In this document: positions 15,198 to 15,921 of the stretch, in pieces
Layout: every line of letters starts with the position of its first letter
Position numbering within the stretch: the stretch's first letter is position 1
From: Acidobacteriaceae bacterium
GTDB taxonomy: Bacteria > Acidobacteriota > Terriglobia > Terriglobales > Acidobacteriaceae
DNA length: 15,921 bases
Direction of reading: 5' to 3'
Assembly (NCBI GenBank): GCA_003162255.1
Contig: PMMJ01000154.1
Location: 12,061 to 27,981, forward strand
Position numbers and translations under genes: made by a program
The notes under the pieces: generated by a model
The model's input: only the letters and a program-made list of their open reading frames with translations
Told to the model about the DNA's origin: nothing
The model's database searches: none

Positions 15198-15904
15198 TTA
15201 GGTCTAGGGTGTTCCGGCGGTGCCGAGCGTCCATTTTGACTCAAAAAGTCTTTCTCGGTAGTCACTTGGTCGGGCCTCGCGAGCGCCGCTGACCCCGAGA
15301 CCGTCGTCGGCATTCACTTCACTCATCCGTTGCAGCTTAGCGTGGCGGGATCAGGATGCCGGTATTGCTCGCCCCAAATCCGCTGGCGTCCGCGTCATCC
15401 GCATTGGATTCTTTGCCGCCGATCTGGACAAAGGCATCCCGAGAGTCCGTCAGCACGGTCGACGACATAGATCCATTATGAACGCTAAGCGTCCATTTGC
15501 CACTCGATCTAGGCTGCGCTCTGAGGGTTCCGTTTTTCCTTTCGCGTTGTTATGTCCCCAGGGGTTCGCTACTAAGGATGCACGGGCAGGGCCCCATGTG
15601 AGGAGGCAAATCAATTCGGAGACATTGTCCCAGGCATTAAATCCCCAGCGAAGGCCGTGTTTCGGGCGCGCGAACATGCGAAAGAAAAACAAACTGTGCT
15701 CCGCAGACCGAATGGCCGACCCATCGCCGACTCTCAACACCTTTCGAGTGCAGCCCGCCCAAGTCTGCGCTCGGTTGGCGTGCCATCCTGTAGACTATTG
15801 ACTCCAAACAGCATCACGCAGAACTTGTGCTTCCCTCAGCCCAAGATAACCTGCGGTTCCAGCGATGTGACGGTTGAAGAATATTCGCGAAGTTATTGAA
15901 AACA

Positions 15905-15921
15905 TGGTGGCCAGGGACGGA
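15905..15921 (-). tRNA. 3' end of a tRNA gene (partial, possibly tRNA-Phe) with encoded CCA
   Basis: Reading the minus strand from the window edge gives TCCGTCCCTGGCCACCA. It fits the end of a tRNA: the T-stem 3' strand (CCGTC), the acceptor 3' strand (CCTGGCC), the discriminator A and an encoded CCA tail (15907-15905). The matching 5' acceptor strand would be GGCCAGG, which I associate with many bacterial tRNA-Phe genes. The anticodon lies outside the window, so identity is a guess. Confidence 0.7.

Larger units (their letters stand above)
15025..15904. other. Degraded intergenic region between the alpha-galactosidase gene and a tRNA
   Basis: These roughly 880 bases hold no intact recognisable gene. 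I can support a decayed MFS transporter C-terminus (15078-15197, minus), a 9-bp direct repeat close to the alpha-galactosidase start, and an open minus-strand frame ending at 15337 that might be a gene remnant. An 11-base string (AGCGTCCATTT) occurs at 15226 and again at 15488. The frames between about 15500 and 15900 have no known motif. Confidence 0.5.

Noticed and set aside
72..15849. 13-bp inverted match near both window ends (TTATCTTGGGCTG at 72-84, reverse complement at 15837-15849)
   Set aside because: A 13-base match between some two places in a 16-kb window is expected by chance, and no transposase or flanking duplication accompanies it.
15478..15899. Plus-strand frames of 107 and 80 codons near the right end
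   Set aside because: They overlap each other in different frames, have no ribosome binding site, domain or signal sequence, and lie in a degraded region.

Overview
The window most likely comes from an Acidobacteriota genome (Terriglobia/Solibacter-like), judged from sequence style only. It carries a roughly 1200-residue Oar-type TonB-dependent receptor with an N-terminal carboxypeptidase-regulatory-like domain, and a membrane regulator of a type I associate with Acidobacteria. The DNA is moderately GC-rich, genes are tightly packed, and nearly every product has an export signal. No mobile-element gene, CRISPR array or rRNA was seen.

Layout. Five genes on the minus strand, read right to left, form a probable carbohydrate-utilisation cluster: a five-bladed beta-propeller glycosidase-like lipoprotein (11396-10278), the TonB-dependent receptor (10089-6472), a secreted right-handed beta-helix protein (6368-4761), a secreted GH42-type beta-galactosidase-like enzyme (4699-2588), and a secreted SGNH/sialate-O-acetylesterase-type carbohydrate esterase with an embedded carbohydrate-binding-like module (2561-525). 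A 422-bp region separates the lipoprotein gene from a divergent plus-strand gene (11819-13150). That gene encodes an N-terminal winged-helix-like domain, one membrane segment and a C-terminal domain outside the membrane: a ToxR/CadC-like layout and the best candidate for a local regulator. A secreted clan GH-D alpha-galactosidase-like gene (15000-13162, minus) converges on it with an 11-bp gap.

How the genes may work together (inference). A lyase-like or glycan-binding beta-helix protein, an acetylesterase, beta- and alpha-galactosidase-like enzymes and a propeller enzyme would open and trim an acetylated, galactose-rich plant polysaccharide, such as rhamnogalacturonan/arabinogalactan side chains or galactoglucomannan. 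The TonB receptor would import the fragments. There is no SusD-like protein and no intact inner-membrane transporter; a degraded C-terminal piece of a sugar-type MFS transporter lies just upstream of the alpha-galactosidase gene.

Regulation. A perfect TGTGA-N6-TCACA palindrome (CRP/FNR-family type) lies ahead of the TonB receptor gene. Repeated TAACC/GGTTA motifs lie between the lipoprotein gene and the regulator. A 9-bp direct repeat lies ahead of the alpha-galactosidase gene.

Ends. The left 524 bp hold no recognisable gene. The right approximately 900 bp look degraded, and the window ends inside the 3' end of a minus-strand tRNA gene with an encoded CCA, possibly tRNA-Phe.
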